From NCBI RefSeq assembly GCF_015234585.1, contig NZ_JADFCM010000008.1, positions 1,612,001 through 1,676,000 of the forward strand: a stretch of DNA of 64,000 nt. The letters run 5' to 3'. Origin of the DNA: Pseudalkalibacillus hwajinpoensis. GTDB taxonomy: Bacteria > Bacillota > Bacilli > Bacillales > Guptibacillaceae. Positions within the stretch are counted from its first letter, which is position 1, and every line of letters begins with the position of its first letter. Below the pieces are notes generated by a model. The model saw nothing but the letters and a program-made list of their open reading frames with translations. It searched no databases and was not told where the DNA came from. Of the stretch, positions 53,939-62,610 are shown piece by piece. Position numbers and translations under genes: made by a program.

Positions 53939-55566
53939 TAATTTCTTCTCCACCACATGTTACCAATTACCACACAAAGTAAAGTGGTAACAACAACAGC
54001 CATAGAAATTCCTAACCGCTCTATATGAGTGGATGAGATGTTCCCACTTAAAGTAAGTCCAACGAAAACAGAACTAATCATCAAGGAAAAGGATAACATT
54101 ATGACACTAAGGACCACGCGGTTTACCATCTTTTCAATTCTCTTCACAAGCTTTTCCTCTGGCTTTAAACCGAATTTTAATTGAAAGGATCCCTCATCGA
54201 CCTTCTTCATGATTGAATGAATATGTTGTGGAGAACGTAGAAACAGGTGCTGCATATCTCCTCCCCAATTCCTTAGATGCTTGGATAGTGATGAATTTTC
54301 TACTTCAGCTTTAATTAATTCTTCTCCGATGGGTTGAATCACTTGTTCAAGATTCAGTTCAGGGTCTAAGGTTTGGATCGTATATTCAAGCTTCAATAAC
54401 GATTGACCTACGACAAATAATGCCGAAGGAACCTCAAAGCGATGAGTGGACACTAGCTCAAATAAATCATAAAACATTTCTCCAAGAGAAAGTTTTTGAA
54501 CAGGAAGGTCTATATATCGATTTAACCATCGATCCATATCTTTATGAAGCAGAGGGAAATTCATTTCCCCCTCCCTTGGAAGTTCACTTATGCCTTTTGC
54601 TAATCGATACGAATCCTGATCATATAAACTCATTAGTATCCTTTTTAAGAAATCATGTACAGATGGCGATAAATAGCCAATGTTACCAAAATCAATAATG
54701 AAAATTTTGTTCTTGTCCCGGTGGTACAGTAAGTTTCCGGGATGTAGGTCGGCATGAAAGCGCCCGTGTATGAATATCTGTTGGAAGTGATACGTTGTAA
54801 GAACTTGGGCCATATCTTTTTTGGTCTCTAGTCCTAAATGGTTTACGTAAACAGTAGATAGCTTCCGTCCCTCAACATATTCCATAGTAAGGCATTGTTC
54901 GGTCGTCCATTTCATAATTGGGGATGGAATGGATACCATTTCTTGAGTTAGATCACTATCTAACTTACGCATTGCCTCCCCTTCTTTTTTATAATCCAGT
55001 TCCTGTCGTAAGCTCTCGGAAAACTCTTGAAAAACATCTACCAAACGAAATGTTGCAGCGATTTGGGAACGCTTCTCTGCTTGTTTAGACAGAAATGATA
55101 AGACTTCAAGGTCTCTTTCAATGGTTTCATTTTTTACATGTTTTACTTTGATGGCCACCTTGCGCCCACCGGAAAGCTTAGCTAGGTGCACTTGCCCCAA
55201 AGAAGCTGTTCCTAAAGGAATTGGATCTAACTGACATAACCATTGCTGATAAGGTTGTTTGAATTCCTTTTCTAGGGTTTCAATAACGTCTTCCATTGGG
55301 TGAGGTTTAGACTGATCTTGCAAATCCATTAAGGGAAGGCGCCACGACTCAGATAATAAGTCTTTCCTCAAACTTAAAAATTGTCCTAATTTTATAAAAA
55401 CAGGTCCTAATTCTTCCAAAGCTTCTTTCAATAGACGCCCTTCTTGGAATTCATCCAGGGATTGAGCCTGATCTTTTTGTGAACCACGAATGCCAAACCT
55501 GTTTAAAAGATGGGTTAAACCATACTTCGCAAACGTATTAAAAATTTCTCGCAATCGACTCCACAT
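53938..55566 (-). CDS. ABC1/UbiB (AarF) family atypical kinase
   Basis: A 542-residue UbiB-type kinase-like protein. The diagnostic KxGQ motif is in VFIKLGQFLSLRKDLL (near residue 55-70), the nucleotide loop is GTASLGQVHLAKL, followed by KVAIKVKH. The catalytic region is FHADLHPGNLLYH and the metal-binding IIDFGNIGYL. Two C-terminal transmembrane helices (~485-535) anchor it. Family members control ubiquinone or lipid metabolism in other organisms; in menaquinone-using Bacillaceae the role is unknown. It lies 29 bp after the padR gene on the same strand. Confidence 0.9.
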   Translation of the reverse strand: MWSRLREIFNTFAKYGLTHLLNRFGIRGSQKDQAQSLDEFQEGRLLKEALEELGPVFIKLGQFLSLRKDLLSESWRLPLMDLQDQSKPHPMEDVIETLEKEFKQPYQQWLCQLDPIPLGTASLGQVHLAKLSGGRKVAIKVKHVKNETIERDLEVLSFLSKQAEKRSQIAATFRLVDVFQEFSESLRQELDYKKEGEAMRKLDSDLTQEMVSIPSPIMKWTTEQCLTMEYVEGRKLSTVYVNHLGLETKKDMAQVLTTYHFQQIFIHGRFHADLHPGNLLYHRDKNKIFIIDFGNIGYLSPSVHDFLKRILMSLYDQDSYRLAKGISELPREGEMNFPLLHKDMDRWLNRYIDLPVQKLSLGEMFYDLFELVSTHRFEVPSALFVVGQSLLKLEYTIQTLDPELNLEQVIQPIGEELIKAEVENSSLSKHLRNWGGDMQHLFLRSPQHIHSIMKKVDEGSFQLKFGLKPEEKLVKRIEKMVNRVVLSVIMLSFSLMISSVFVGLTLSGNISSTHIERLGISMAVVVTTLLCVVIGNMWWRRN

Positions 55567-55595
55567 TTCCTATTTACCTCCATCTAGTTATACCT

Positions 55596-56135
55596 TTACT
55601 CGTCCACCTGTTTAATTACTTCCATGGCCCAATCGCACCAATCGACATACATTTTTGCGTAACGGATCCCGAATTCTGCTGTGATGTATTCCCCTGTTTT
55701 TTTATGAGAGGGAGCATTTGGAAATGTTTCTTCTTTCCATTTTTTCGTTTGGAGGTACACGTCGTACTCTCGCTGTTTTACTTCTTCCAATAATTGAATA
55801 GCCTCATTTTTAGAGATAACTGGAAAAGAAGCAGCTTTTATTAAGAATTGATCTTTCATTTTAAGTGGTCGATTCTGTTCATGAACAATCCATTCCGCCA
55901 GCTTTTTTTCACCTTCATATGAAATGGTGTATTGTTTCTTATTTGGACTTCCTTTCTGATAAATCCATTGATATGTGATCAACCCATGCTTTTCCATAAG
56001 GTTCAGTTCTTTATATATTTGTGAATGCGTTGAACTCCAAACATAAATGAGTTGTTGCTTAAATGTCTGATAAAGTTCATAACCAGTTTGTGATTTTCGA
56101 GTTAATAACCCTAATAAAGCATACCTTAATGTCAT
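55596..56135 (-). CDS. PadR family transcriptional regulator
   Basis: A 179-residue PadR-type regulator. The winged HTH (YALLGLLTRKSQTGYELYQTF, then HSQIYKELNLMEKHGLITY and the wing KKQYTISYEGEKKLAEWI) is at the N-terminus; the C-terminal dimerisation domain has FPVISKNEAIQLLEEV and ends near DWCDWAMEVI (virulence activator AphA-like). It is divergent from the MFS exporter gene, with a matching PadR box between them. It probably represses both units and responds to a toxic small molecule. Confidence 0.9.
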   Translation of the reverse strand: MTLRYALLGLLTRKSQTGYELYQTFKQQLIYVWSSTHSQIYKELNLMEKHGLITYQWIYQKGSPNKKQYTISYEGEKKLAEWIVHEQNRPLKMKDQFLIKAASFPVISKNEAIQLLEEVKQREYDVYLQTKKWKEETFPNAPSHKKTGEYITAEFGIRYAKMYVDWCDWAMEVIKQVDE

Positions 56136-56211
56136 TCCATCATCTCCTTAAAAAGTTCACATTTCATTAATCTTCACTCTTGTATTCAAGCCCATAACGC
56201 TTTAACATGAT

Positions 56212-56231
56212 ATATGTTCATAATGACATAT
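56212..56231. promoter_or_regulatory. PadR operator
   Basis: ATATGT-N8-ACATAT between the divergent padR and exporter genes contains the ATGT-N8-ACAT consensus of PadR regulators. Confidence 0.72.
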
Positions 56232-56264
56232 GTCTATTTTAACATCCAGGGGGGTGATTTGGAT

Positions 56265-57413
56265 ATGAAAAAAACTATAGGGTTATTAACGGTCATCCAA
56301 TTTTTCGTTTACATCGGTTTTGGAATCATTATTCCCGTGATTCCAGAATTAATCAACAAAATGAATGGGAGCGCCATTCACATCGGGTGGTTGTTGGCGG
56401 TGTATTCTTTAGCTTCTTTTCTTACAGCTCGTCTGTGGGGATCGATTTCGGATCGAATAGGAAGGCGTAAAGTACTTTTAGTCGGTCTGTTAGGCTTTAC
56501 CATTAGTTTTCTAATGTTTGCGATGTTTATCGACCAATTGACGGTACTCTATGTATCAAGGATTATTGGCGGCTTATTCGCTGGAGCTCTATATACAGGG
56601 AGTATGTCTTACGTGGCGGACATAACTACAAATGAAAATCGAAACCAATACATGGGATTTGTAGGCATGTCCATTGGTTTAGGATTTATTTTTGGACCAG
56701 CTATAGGTGGACTGCTGAGCAAAGTGAGTTTATCCTTCCCTTTTTACATTTCAGCACTATTAATGGCACTCACCGGAATTTTTACGTTCTTAATGCTTGA
56801 GGAATCAAAACCTGAGCAAGAATCAAAAGAACAATCCATGTCATTAAAAGAACAACTCACAGGGAATCTCCTTCCGTTATTCGTATTTTCCTTTGTGGCA
56901 ACTCTTCTATTGGCCGGACTAGAGGGAACCTTTCAAGTCTATCAGATTAAAAGGATTGACATTACACCATTTCAGGTAGGCTTATTATTTATGATTAGTG
57001 GTTTGATAGATGCGGCTATTCAAGGTGGGGTTATGCAGAAGATTAAAGATGGAACCGAAACCCATTGGATTATCATGGGACAAGTCGTTAGTGCTGGGGG
57101 CTTGTTGCTTATGCCTTTGTCCTTCAATCTTTGGTATGCGTGTTTATTTCTAGTTATCTTTACCGCTGGGAATGCCCTAGTTAGGACTTGCACAATCTCC
57201 CTCATCACAAAAAAAACGCCGCAGCACGGAGCTGCCACGGGAACGAGCTTTTCACTAGACAGTTTAGGGAGAGTTCTTGGTCCTGTGATCTTCACATGGA
57301 TTTTTGAAATGCATACACTAGCTACTTTTTTAACCGCGAGTCTACTAGGTATTTTAAGCGTTACGCTAATTATCGCCTTTGAAAAGAAAGAAATACAGGC
57401 GAACACTATATAA
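56265..57413 (+). CDS. MFS transporter (drug/metabolite exporter type)
   Basis: A 382-residue, 12-helix major facilitator of the DHA1/TetA-like group. Motif A between TM2 and TM3 is LWGSISDRIGRRKVLLVG, and motif C-like GFIFGPAIGGLL follows in TM5, typical of antiporters. The frame opens upstream at 56214, but that overlaps the PadR operator; ATG at 56265 with GGGGGGTGA upstream is the likely start. It is controlled by the divergent PadR protein and probably expels a toxic compound. Confidence 0.9.
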   Translation: MKKTIGLLTVIQFFVYIGFGIIIPVIPELINKMNGSAIHIGWLLAVYSLASFLTARLWGSISDRIGRRKVLLVGLLGFTISFLMFAMFIDQLTVLYVSRIIGGLFAGALYTGSMSYVADITTNENRNQYMGFVGMSIGLGFIFGPAIGGLLSKVSLSFPFYISALLMALTGIFTFLMLEESKPEQESKEQSMSLKEQLTGNLLPLFVFSFVATLLLAGLEGTFQVYQIKRIDITPFQVGLLFMISGLIDAAIQGGVMQKIKDGTETHWIIMGQVVSAGGLLLMPLSFNLWYACLFLVIFTAGNALVRTCTISLITKKTPQHGAATGTSFSLDSLGRVLGPVIFTWIFEMHTLATFLTASLLGILSVTLIIAFEKKEIQANTI

Positions 57414-57431
57414 AAAGGAGATTATATTCTT

Positions 57432-57758
57432 ATGTTTTATTCTATCCATGCCAGTACTTGGTTACTAGTTGTTATATTGTTTATTTTGTCAATTACATTA
57501 CGAAAGAACACCATTCTGAAGATATTGTTACGAATCAGCTACCTGGTCATGCTTACTACAGGAATTATTATGCTCGTACAATTTCAGTTTCCCGGCATTT
57601 ATATAACCAAAGGATTATTAGCTATATTCATGATTGGAACAATGGAAACCTTACTTGCCAGAAAGAAGAAAGGAAAATCTTCATATCCTATTTGGATCCT
57701 GTTTGTTTTTTTACTTATTTTAGTACTACTGATAGGGTTTAATTTGATTACATTTTAA
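57432..57758 (+). CDS. YisL family (DUF1516) membrane protein
   Basis: A 108-residue protein with four transmembrane helices. The start HASTWLLVVILFILSI, RISYLVMLTTGIIML and the KGLLAIFMIGTMETLLARKKKGK stretch match the DUF1516/YisL family of Bacillus. Function unknown. It follows the exporter by 18 bp with AAAAAGGAG upstream and is followed by a terminator, so it shares the exporter transcript. Confidence 0.88.
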   Translation: MFYSIHASTWLLVVILFILSITLRKNTILKILLRISYLVMLTTGIIMLVQFQFPGIYITKGLLAIFMIGTMETLLARKKKGKSSYPIWILFVFLLILVLLIGFNLITF

Positions 57759-57784
57759 TAGTTGATATAGTCAGAGAAAGATGA

Positions 57785-57807
57785 AGGGCGTTGAAATTGG
57801 ACGTCCT
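57785..57807 (+). terminator. Terminator of the exporter-yisL unit
   Basis: A 7-bp stem AGGGCGT/ACGTCCT (one G-T pair) with a 9-nt loop and T7. Confidence 0.75.
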
Positions 57808-57857
57808 TTTTTTACTCATTTATTATCAGAACATTATTAACCTGAAAGGAAAAGGTT

Positions 57858-58019
57858 ATGAAAAAGAAAGTTTTCAATACTAACACCTTTCGTGACTTAC
57901 TTAACCATCATTCCTGGAAATCTTTACAGAATGGAATATCATATCATACATTTCAACAAAAGGTACTAAATTCACAACTCTTGGAAATTCAGACCCGTAA
58001 TATCTGGGATAAAGAGTGA
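57858..58019 (+). CDS. Small hypothetical protein, 53 aa
   Basis: A short frame with AAAGG and AAAAGG upstream of the ATG. The polar, basic protein (SWKSLQNGISYHTFQQKV, then EIQTRNIWDKE) has no membrane segment and no recognised family. Its composition looks protein-like. It follows the terminator of the exporter unit and could be a truncated remnant of a longer gene. Confidence 0.42.
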   Translation: MKKKVFNTNTFRDLLNHHSWKSLQNGISYHTFQQKVLNSQLLEIQTRNIWDKE

Positions 58020-58061
58020 CCAATAATACCCCAACTGTGCTTAGTCCAACTAAAGAATTTA

Positions 58062-58175
58062 TTAGCAAGCAAGATTACTCTTCTTACTTACAAAATAGCC
58101 CACAGCACCAACTACTATAGCAATAACGAAAAATAAAGGAAACAAGTTTCCAAAAGCCCTCCATAATTGAGTCAT
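58062..58175 (-). CDS. Small membrane protein, 37 aa
   Basis: A single hydrophobic helix (LFPLFFVIAIVVGAVGYFV) with an N-terminal MTQLWRAFGN and a basic C-terminal SKKSNLAC. AAAAGGGG lies six bases before the ATG, an excellent ribosome-binding site. The size and design resemble regulatory or toxin-like membrane peptides. No family is recognised. Confidence 0.55.
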   Translation of the reverse strand: MTQLWRAFGNLFPLFFVIAIVVGAVGYFVSKKSNLAC

Positions 58176-58737
58176 TTCTATCCCCTTTTTAAAATCAACT
58201 TTCTTATCCTAACAGAATTGATCCGAAATACAAGATACTCATACTGTTTGAAAGGTGCTACTCATATTTCATTAAAACCCTAACTAGAAACCATTATTTC
58301 AAAAAACATCCATATGCTCAACGTTATTTTTTCCATTAAATCACTCTAATTATTTCGAAACTGAGTCTTCCATAAACCTATCCGATTGTCGAACATCACT
58401 CAATTACTATCCAATGCTGATATTAACATATTTTGGATGTTTTTTCTTCGCCATACTCAGTAATTTTCTATCTTATTCATTTTAATCAAACCAAAAATTT
58501 AATTCGTATCATACACACTGATCCGAAATCATCAACAGTAATTGTAATGTAACTAAGGGGTCCAATTATTTAGGTTTATACATAAATTTATTATTTTGAT
58601 TTGGTTCGTGATCGGTTCAATCACACCTCTATTACCTATCTTTTGTCTATCGCCTTAATACCCTTCCACGCCAAAAGAAAGCGTTATCATTCAAGGTAAT
58701 TATGGTAATATATAGTTAAAATGAAATGGGGGACGTT
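58176..58737. other. AT-rich intergenic region
   Basis: About 560 bp. Its right end holds the penicillin acylase promoter and cre site. Sequences like ACCATTATTTCAAA (58290-58304) and CTAATTATTTCGAAACTGAG (58348-58367) faintly recall the dispersed repeat; no gene is seen. Confidence 0.45.
58676..58711 (+). promoter_or_regulatory. Promoter with cre site before the acylase gene
   Basis: A cre-like AGAAAGCGTTATCA (58676-58689, 13/14) overlaps a -35 TTATCA (58684-58689); a -10 TAATAT (58706-58711) lies 16 bp on. This predicts catabolite repression. Confidence 0.6.
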
Positions 58738-61122
58738 ATGAGCACGGTTGTTACACCTGAAAAGCACGTTAAGATCCAAAGGAGGAAATGGCCGTATTAT
58801 CTGCTTGGGGGTTTTTCACTTTTACTGGTCATTGCTATCGCTGTAAGCTTCTGGTTTGTTCAAAACACAGCTCCTAAGACAAAGGGGGAAATTATCCTAT
58901 TAGGCTTGGAGGAATCTGTTTCCATATATCGAGATGAGCCGGGTATTCCTCATATTGAAGCCTCCTCTACTAAAGATCTCTTTATGGCTCAGGGATTTGT
59001 CACGGCACAAGATCGCATGTTTCAAATGGACTTGAGTCGTCGGCAAGCTTCCGGAACGCTTAGTGAAGTCATTGGTGAATCAACAATTGATAAGGACAAG
59101 TTCTTTCGAACGCTTGGTTTAAGAAGAGCTGCAGAAGATTCATTTGATGCCTACTCTCAGGAAGCGAAACAAATTCTTCAATGGTATGCTGATGGTGTGA
59201 ATGCCTATATGGCTCAAGCAAAAGAAGAAAACTCATTACCACTTGAATTTACACTTGCGGGTTATGAGCCTAATGAGTGGGATCCAATCGATTCTCTTAC
59301 AATCGGTAAATATATGGCTTTTGATCTTGGAGGACATTGGGAAGGTCAAGCCTTTCGTTATTATCTTCTGCAGAATTTCTCAGAAGAAGAAGCCGTGGAC
59401 TTGTTCCCAAGTTACCCTGAAGAAGCCTCAACTGTGATTCAAGAAATTAAGGAAAGTAACCTTGATATGTCAAAAAGCTTTGCGAAATCAGTAATCCCAG
59501 ATCAATATAATGGGAGTAACAATTGGGTCGTTTCTGGAGATAAAACCGCTTCGGGACAACCGCTTCTAGCCAATGATCCTCACCTGGGTCTTGGTACCCC
59601 ACCGATATGGTATGAAACTCACTTAAATTCACCTGAATATAATGTAAGTGGCGTTATCTTTGCTGGTGTGCCAGGTATTATCGTTGGACGAAATGACTCC
59701 ATTGCCTGGGGCGTTACCAATGTTGGTCCTGATGTTCAAGATCTTTATATTGAGAAAAGAAATCCTGATAATCCGACTGAATTTCAATATAATGATGAAT
59801 GGGAGAAAGCAGAAGTTATAGATGAAAGCATTCTTGTAAAAGATAGTGAACCAATTCCATATGAAGTCGTTATTACGCGCCACGGGCCGATTCTCTCTGA
59901 ATTTGCTTATGACGACCAACCTGATACTGCATTGTCTTTAAGGTGGACAGCCCTTGATCCCTCTAGCGAGCTTGAGGCCGTTCTAATGATGGATAAAGCA
60001 TCTAACTGGGAAGAATTCAAAAGTGCCTTAACCTCTTTTCATACACCCGCTCAGAATTTCGTTTTTGCTTCTACTGACGGCACGATTGCCTACCGGGCGA
60101 ATGGATTAATTCCTATTCGCAAAAATGGTGACAGCATGGTGCCAGTCCCTGGATGGAACGATGAATATGAATGGGAAGGTTATATCCCATGGGAAGAGCT
60201 TCCCACAATTGTTAATCCTGACGAAGGCTTCATTTCAACAGCAAATAATAAAATCACAACGGAAGACTACCCATATCACATCACACATACATGGGCGCAA
60301 CCTTATCGTCAAGATCGCATTCGAGAAGTTTTGCTTGAAAGCGATGAACTTGAACCAAAAGACATGATGGATCTACAAAATGATTTCGTGAATTTGCAGG
60401 GAAAAGAATTTACTCCTCTTCTCATAGAGGAACTTAACAGTGAAAACTTAACATCTGTTGAAAAAGAGGCGCTATCTGTCCTTAATGAATGGAATTATAT
60501 TGATGGTAGAGATGAAGCTGCTCCCCTACTCTTTCACCTCTGGTTAGTAGAAATGGAGAAAGTTCTTTTTGATGGAAAAATTGAAAAAGAGATGATGCCG
60601 CTTTTTGATGGTAAAAGCCAGGTGGTTGACCAGCTCATAAGACGAGCTGCAAGCGGGGATGAAGGGGCATGGATAAAGAAGTCTGGAGGGTTTACATCCT
60701 TAGTCACTGAATCTTATCAGGCTGCAGTTGCGAGAGCAGTTGATTTACAAGGGCGTACACCAGAAAAATGGGCATGGGGTACGTTCCATGCGGTACCATT
60801 TGAACATCCCCTAGGTGCGATTAAACCGTTAAACCTCCTTTTTAACCCTGATGTAAATGCAATGGGTGGCAGCCGCGTTACGGTAGGTGCTGCTGGATGG
60901 AACACGACAACTGGACTTGTAACTCATGGTGCACCATGGAGAGGCGTTACTGATTTATCAAACATTCAAACAAGCTACAATGTCATTTCACCAGGTCAGT
61001 CCGGCTTCGTTTTTAGTAAATGGTATGATAATCAAATTACGGATTGGGTTGAAGGAGAATATCATGAAACAAAGATGAATGATTATCAAGAAAATGCACA
61101 GCACCTCATTCTAAAACCATAA
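58738..61122 (+). CDS. Penicillin acylase family Ntn-hydrolase
   Basis: A 794-residue acylase precursor. An N-terminal membrane anchor or signal helix (YYLLGGFSLLLVIAIAVSFWF) is followed by the alpha chain (DEPGIPHIEASSTKDLFMAQGF), a spacer, and the beta chain, which should begin at Ser in NGSNNWVVSG (Ser ~260), the autocatalytic nucleophile. NDPHLGL and HGPILSE are family motifs. It hydrolyses amide bonds of N-acyl compounds such as acyl-homoserine lactones or penicillins outside the membrane. ATG 58738 with GGGGG is preferred to 58726. Confidence 0.93.
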   Translation: MSTVVTPEKHVKIQRRKWPYYLLGGFSLLLVIAIAVSFWFVQNTAPKTKGEIILLGLEESVSIYRDEPGIPHIEASSTKDLFMAQGFVTAQDRMFQMDLSRRQASGTLSEVIGESTIDKDKFFRTLGLRRAAEDSFDAYSQEAKQILQWYADGVNAYMAQAKEENSLPLEFTLAGYEPNEWDPIDSLTIGKYMAFDLGGHWEGQAFRYYLLQNFSEEEAVDLFPSYPEEASTVIQEIKESNLDMSKSFAKSVIPDQYNGSNNWVVSGDKTASGQPLLANDPHLGLGTPPIWYETHLNSPEYNVSGVIFAGVPGIIVGRNDSIAWGVTNVGPDVQDLYIEKRNPDNPTEFQYNDEWEKAEVIDESILVKDSEPIPYEVVITRHGPILSEFAYDDQPDTALSLRWTALDPSSELEAVLMMDKASNWEEFKSALTSFHTPAQNFVFASTDGTIAYRANGLIPIRKNGDSMVPVPGWNDEYEWEGYIPWEELPTIVNPDEGFISTANNKITTEDYPYHITHTWAQPYRQDRIREVLLESDELEPKDMMDLQNDFVNLQGKEFTPLLIEELNSENLTSVEKEALSVLNEWNYIDGRDEAAPLLFHLWLVEMEKVLFDGKIEKEMMPLFDGKSQVVDQLIRRAASGDEGAWIKKSGGFTSLVTESYQAAVARAVDLQGRTPEKWAWGTFHAVPFEHPLGAIKPLNLLFNPDVNAMGGSRVTVGAAGWNTTTGLVTHGAPWRGVTDLSNIQTSYNVISPGQSGFVFSKWYDNQITDWVEGEYHETKMNDYQENAQHLILKP

Positions 61123-61123
61123 C

Positions 61124-61156
61124 AAAAGGCTCTCTCAGTCAATGAGAGAGCCTTTT
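61124..61156. terminator. Bidirectional terminator
   Basis: A perfect 14-bp stem AAAAGGCTCTCTCA/TGAGAGAGCCTTTT with a 5-nt loop between the convergent acylase and ilvE genes. Confidence 0.9.
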
Positions 61157-61163
61157 AGCATTT

Positions 61164-62231
61164 TTATTTTACAGAAACGGTCCAATTCTGCGTATCTTCT
61201 AATTTTCCAGTTTGAATTCCTGTAATTGTATCATAAAGCTTTTGAGACAGTTCCCCAATTTCATGATCATTGATGACCATTTTCTTACCAGCCCAGTTTA
61301 ATTCACCTACAGGGGAGATAACAGCGGCCGTTCCTGTTCCAAATGCTTCTTCAAGCTGCCCTTTTTGAGATAGCTCGTACAGCTCTTCAATGGAAACTTT
61401 TCTTTCCGTAACAGGGATATCCCATTTCTTTAACAATTCAATAACCGACATTCGCGTAATGCCGTGGAGAATGCTACCGTTTAATTCAGGTGTCACAACT
61501 TCCCCATTTATTTTAAAGAAGATGTTCATGCTTCCCACTTCTTCGATGTAACGCTTCTCTACCCCGTCCAACCAGAGAACATCAGCATTTCCATCTTTAT
61601 ATGCTTTCGCTTGCGCTTGATATGCAGATGAGTAGTTACCAGCCGTTTTGGCCATACCCGTTCCACCTTTAACAGCTCTTGTAAATTTATCCTCTACGCT
61701 AATTTTCACTGGAGTTAACCCTCCTGAGAAATACGACCCTACTGGTGAGAGAATAATCATCAATTTGTATGTGTGGGAAGGGGCAACAGATAGATTTGGT
61801 TCCGTTGCAATAATATAAGGACGTACATAAAGAGACGTTCCAGGTGTTGAAGGAACCCAATCTTGCTCCAAGCTAATTAATTCCTTAAGATAGCCCATTA
61901 CACGCTCTTCATCAATATGTGGAATGCTTAAACGTTCACTTGAAAGGTTCAGTCTCTGTAAATTTTTCTCAGGTCTAAACAATAAAATTCGATTATCAGC
62001 ACGATAGGCTTTTAACCCTTCAAAAACGGTTTGACCGTAATGAAAAATCATTGCAGCAGGATCAAGAGTGATTGGCTCATATGGAATGATGCGAGGTTCA
62101 AACCACCCTTTTTCAGTTTCATAATCCATTACAAACATGTGATCTGTGAACGTTCTTCCAAAAGGAATTTGATCTTTCTCAGGCTTCGCTTTCAAATTAG
62201 TGCTTTTCACAATTTCTAAATCTGTACTCAT
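61164..62231 (-). CDS. ilvE: Branched-chain amino acid aminotransferase
   Basis: A 355-residue fold-type IV PLP aminotransferase, class II BCAT. The PLP lysine is in GGTGMAKTAGNYSSAYQAQ. YGQTVFEGLKAYR, LYVRPYIIATEP and GTGTAAVISPVGEL are further signatures. It interconverts Leu, Ile and Val with their 2-keto acids using glutamate/2-oxoglutarate. It is alone, far from ilv-leu genes, and no T-box leader is visible upstream. SD AAGGAG before ATG. Confidence 0.96.
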   Translation of the reverse strand: MSTDLEIVKSTNLKAKPEKDQIPFGRTFTDHMFVMDYETEKGWFEPRIIPYEPITLDPAAMIFHYGQTVFEGLKAYRADNRILLFRPEKNLQRLNLSSERLSIPHIDEERVMGYLKELISLEQDWVPSTPGTSLYVRPYIIATEPNLSVAPSHTYKLMIILSPVGSYFSGGLTPVKISVEDKFTRAVKGGTGMAKTAGNYSSAYQAQAKAYKDGNADVLWLDGVEKRYIEEVGSMNIFFKINGEVVTPELNGSILHGITRMSVIELLKKWDIPVTERKVSIEELYELSQKGQLEEAFGTGTAAVISPVGELNWAGKKMVINDHEIGELSQKLYDTITGIQTGKLEDTQNWTVSVK

Positions 62232-62610
62232 GGCCAGGACTCCTTACTCTCTTGAAAGTGGTTATGATAATGAATTCATACTCCTTCCACATGAAGGCAG
62301 TAGATTAACTATTCATCTATTGTACTGCCAAACTCTACTGAATTAAAGCTTTATAGTGCAGAAAGGTAAAAAAATTCAGTTTTTAACACCTAGCTCTATC
62401 ATTTCATACAAATTCTAGCTTTCCGGTCCTGCTGGTCAGCATTTGAATCACACTTTTTTCACCTTTTACTGTAAGCGATTTCGAGTGAACAATAGCAATG
62501 TTTTTAACCAGAATAACAACCAGTTCAGATAATGCCTTTTAATATTTGCTATTGCAAGAGAGGCGATTTTTATGTAAATTAGTCAAGTATGTTTATTAGG
62601 AGGTCTCATC
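62232..62610. other. Divergent regulatory region ilvE / acetate transporter
   Basis: 379 bp with a cre site and a SigA promoter for the right-hand gene. No T-box (AGGGTGGNACCGCG) is found before ilvE, and no gene. Confidence 0.55.
62470..62580 (+). promoter_or_regulatory. cre site and promoter of the acetate transporter gene
   Basis: TGTAAGCGATTTCG (62470-62483) matches cre at 13/14. Downstream are TTGCAA (62552-62557) and TAAATT (62575-62580) with a 17-bp spacer. The cre lies about 75 bp upstream of the -35, a position used by CcpA either for repression or for activation. Confidence 0.55.

Noticed and set aside
53756..53956. Longer form of the 60-aa frame starting inside the UbiB-like gene
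   Set aside because: The TAATG overlap with GGTGGAG upstream makes 53938 the more natural start.
56214..56264. 17-residue N-terminal extension of the MFS exporter
   Set aside because: It would start within the PadR operator, and the ATG at 56265 starts directly at TM1 with a GGGGGGTGA upstream.
62232..62450. T-box or CodY control of ilvE
   Set aside because: No AGGGTGGNACCGCG sequence or specifier-type leader is visible, and AAAAATTCAGTTTTT near 62372 matches the CodY box too poorly.
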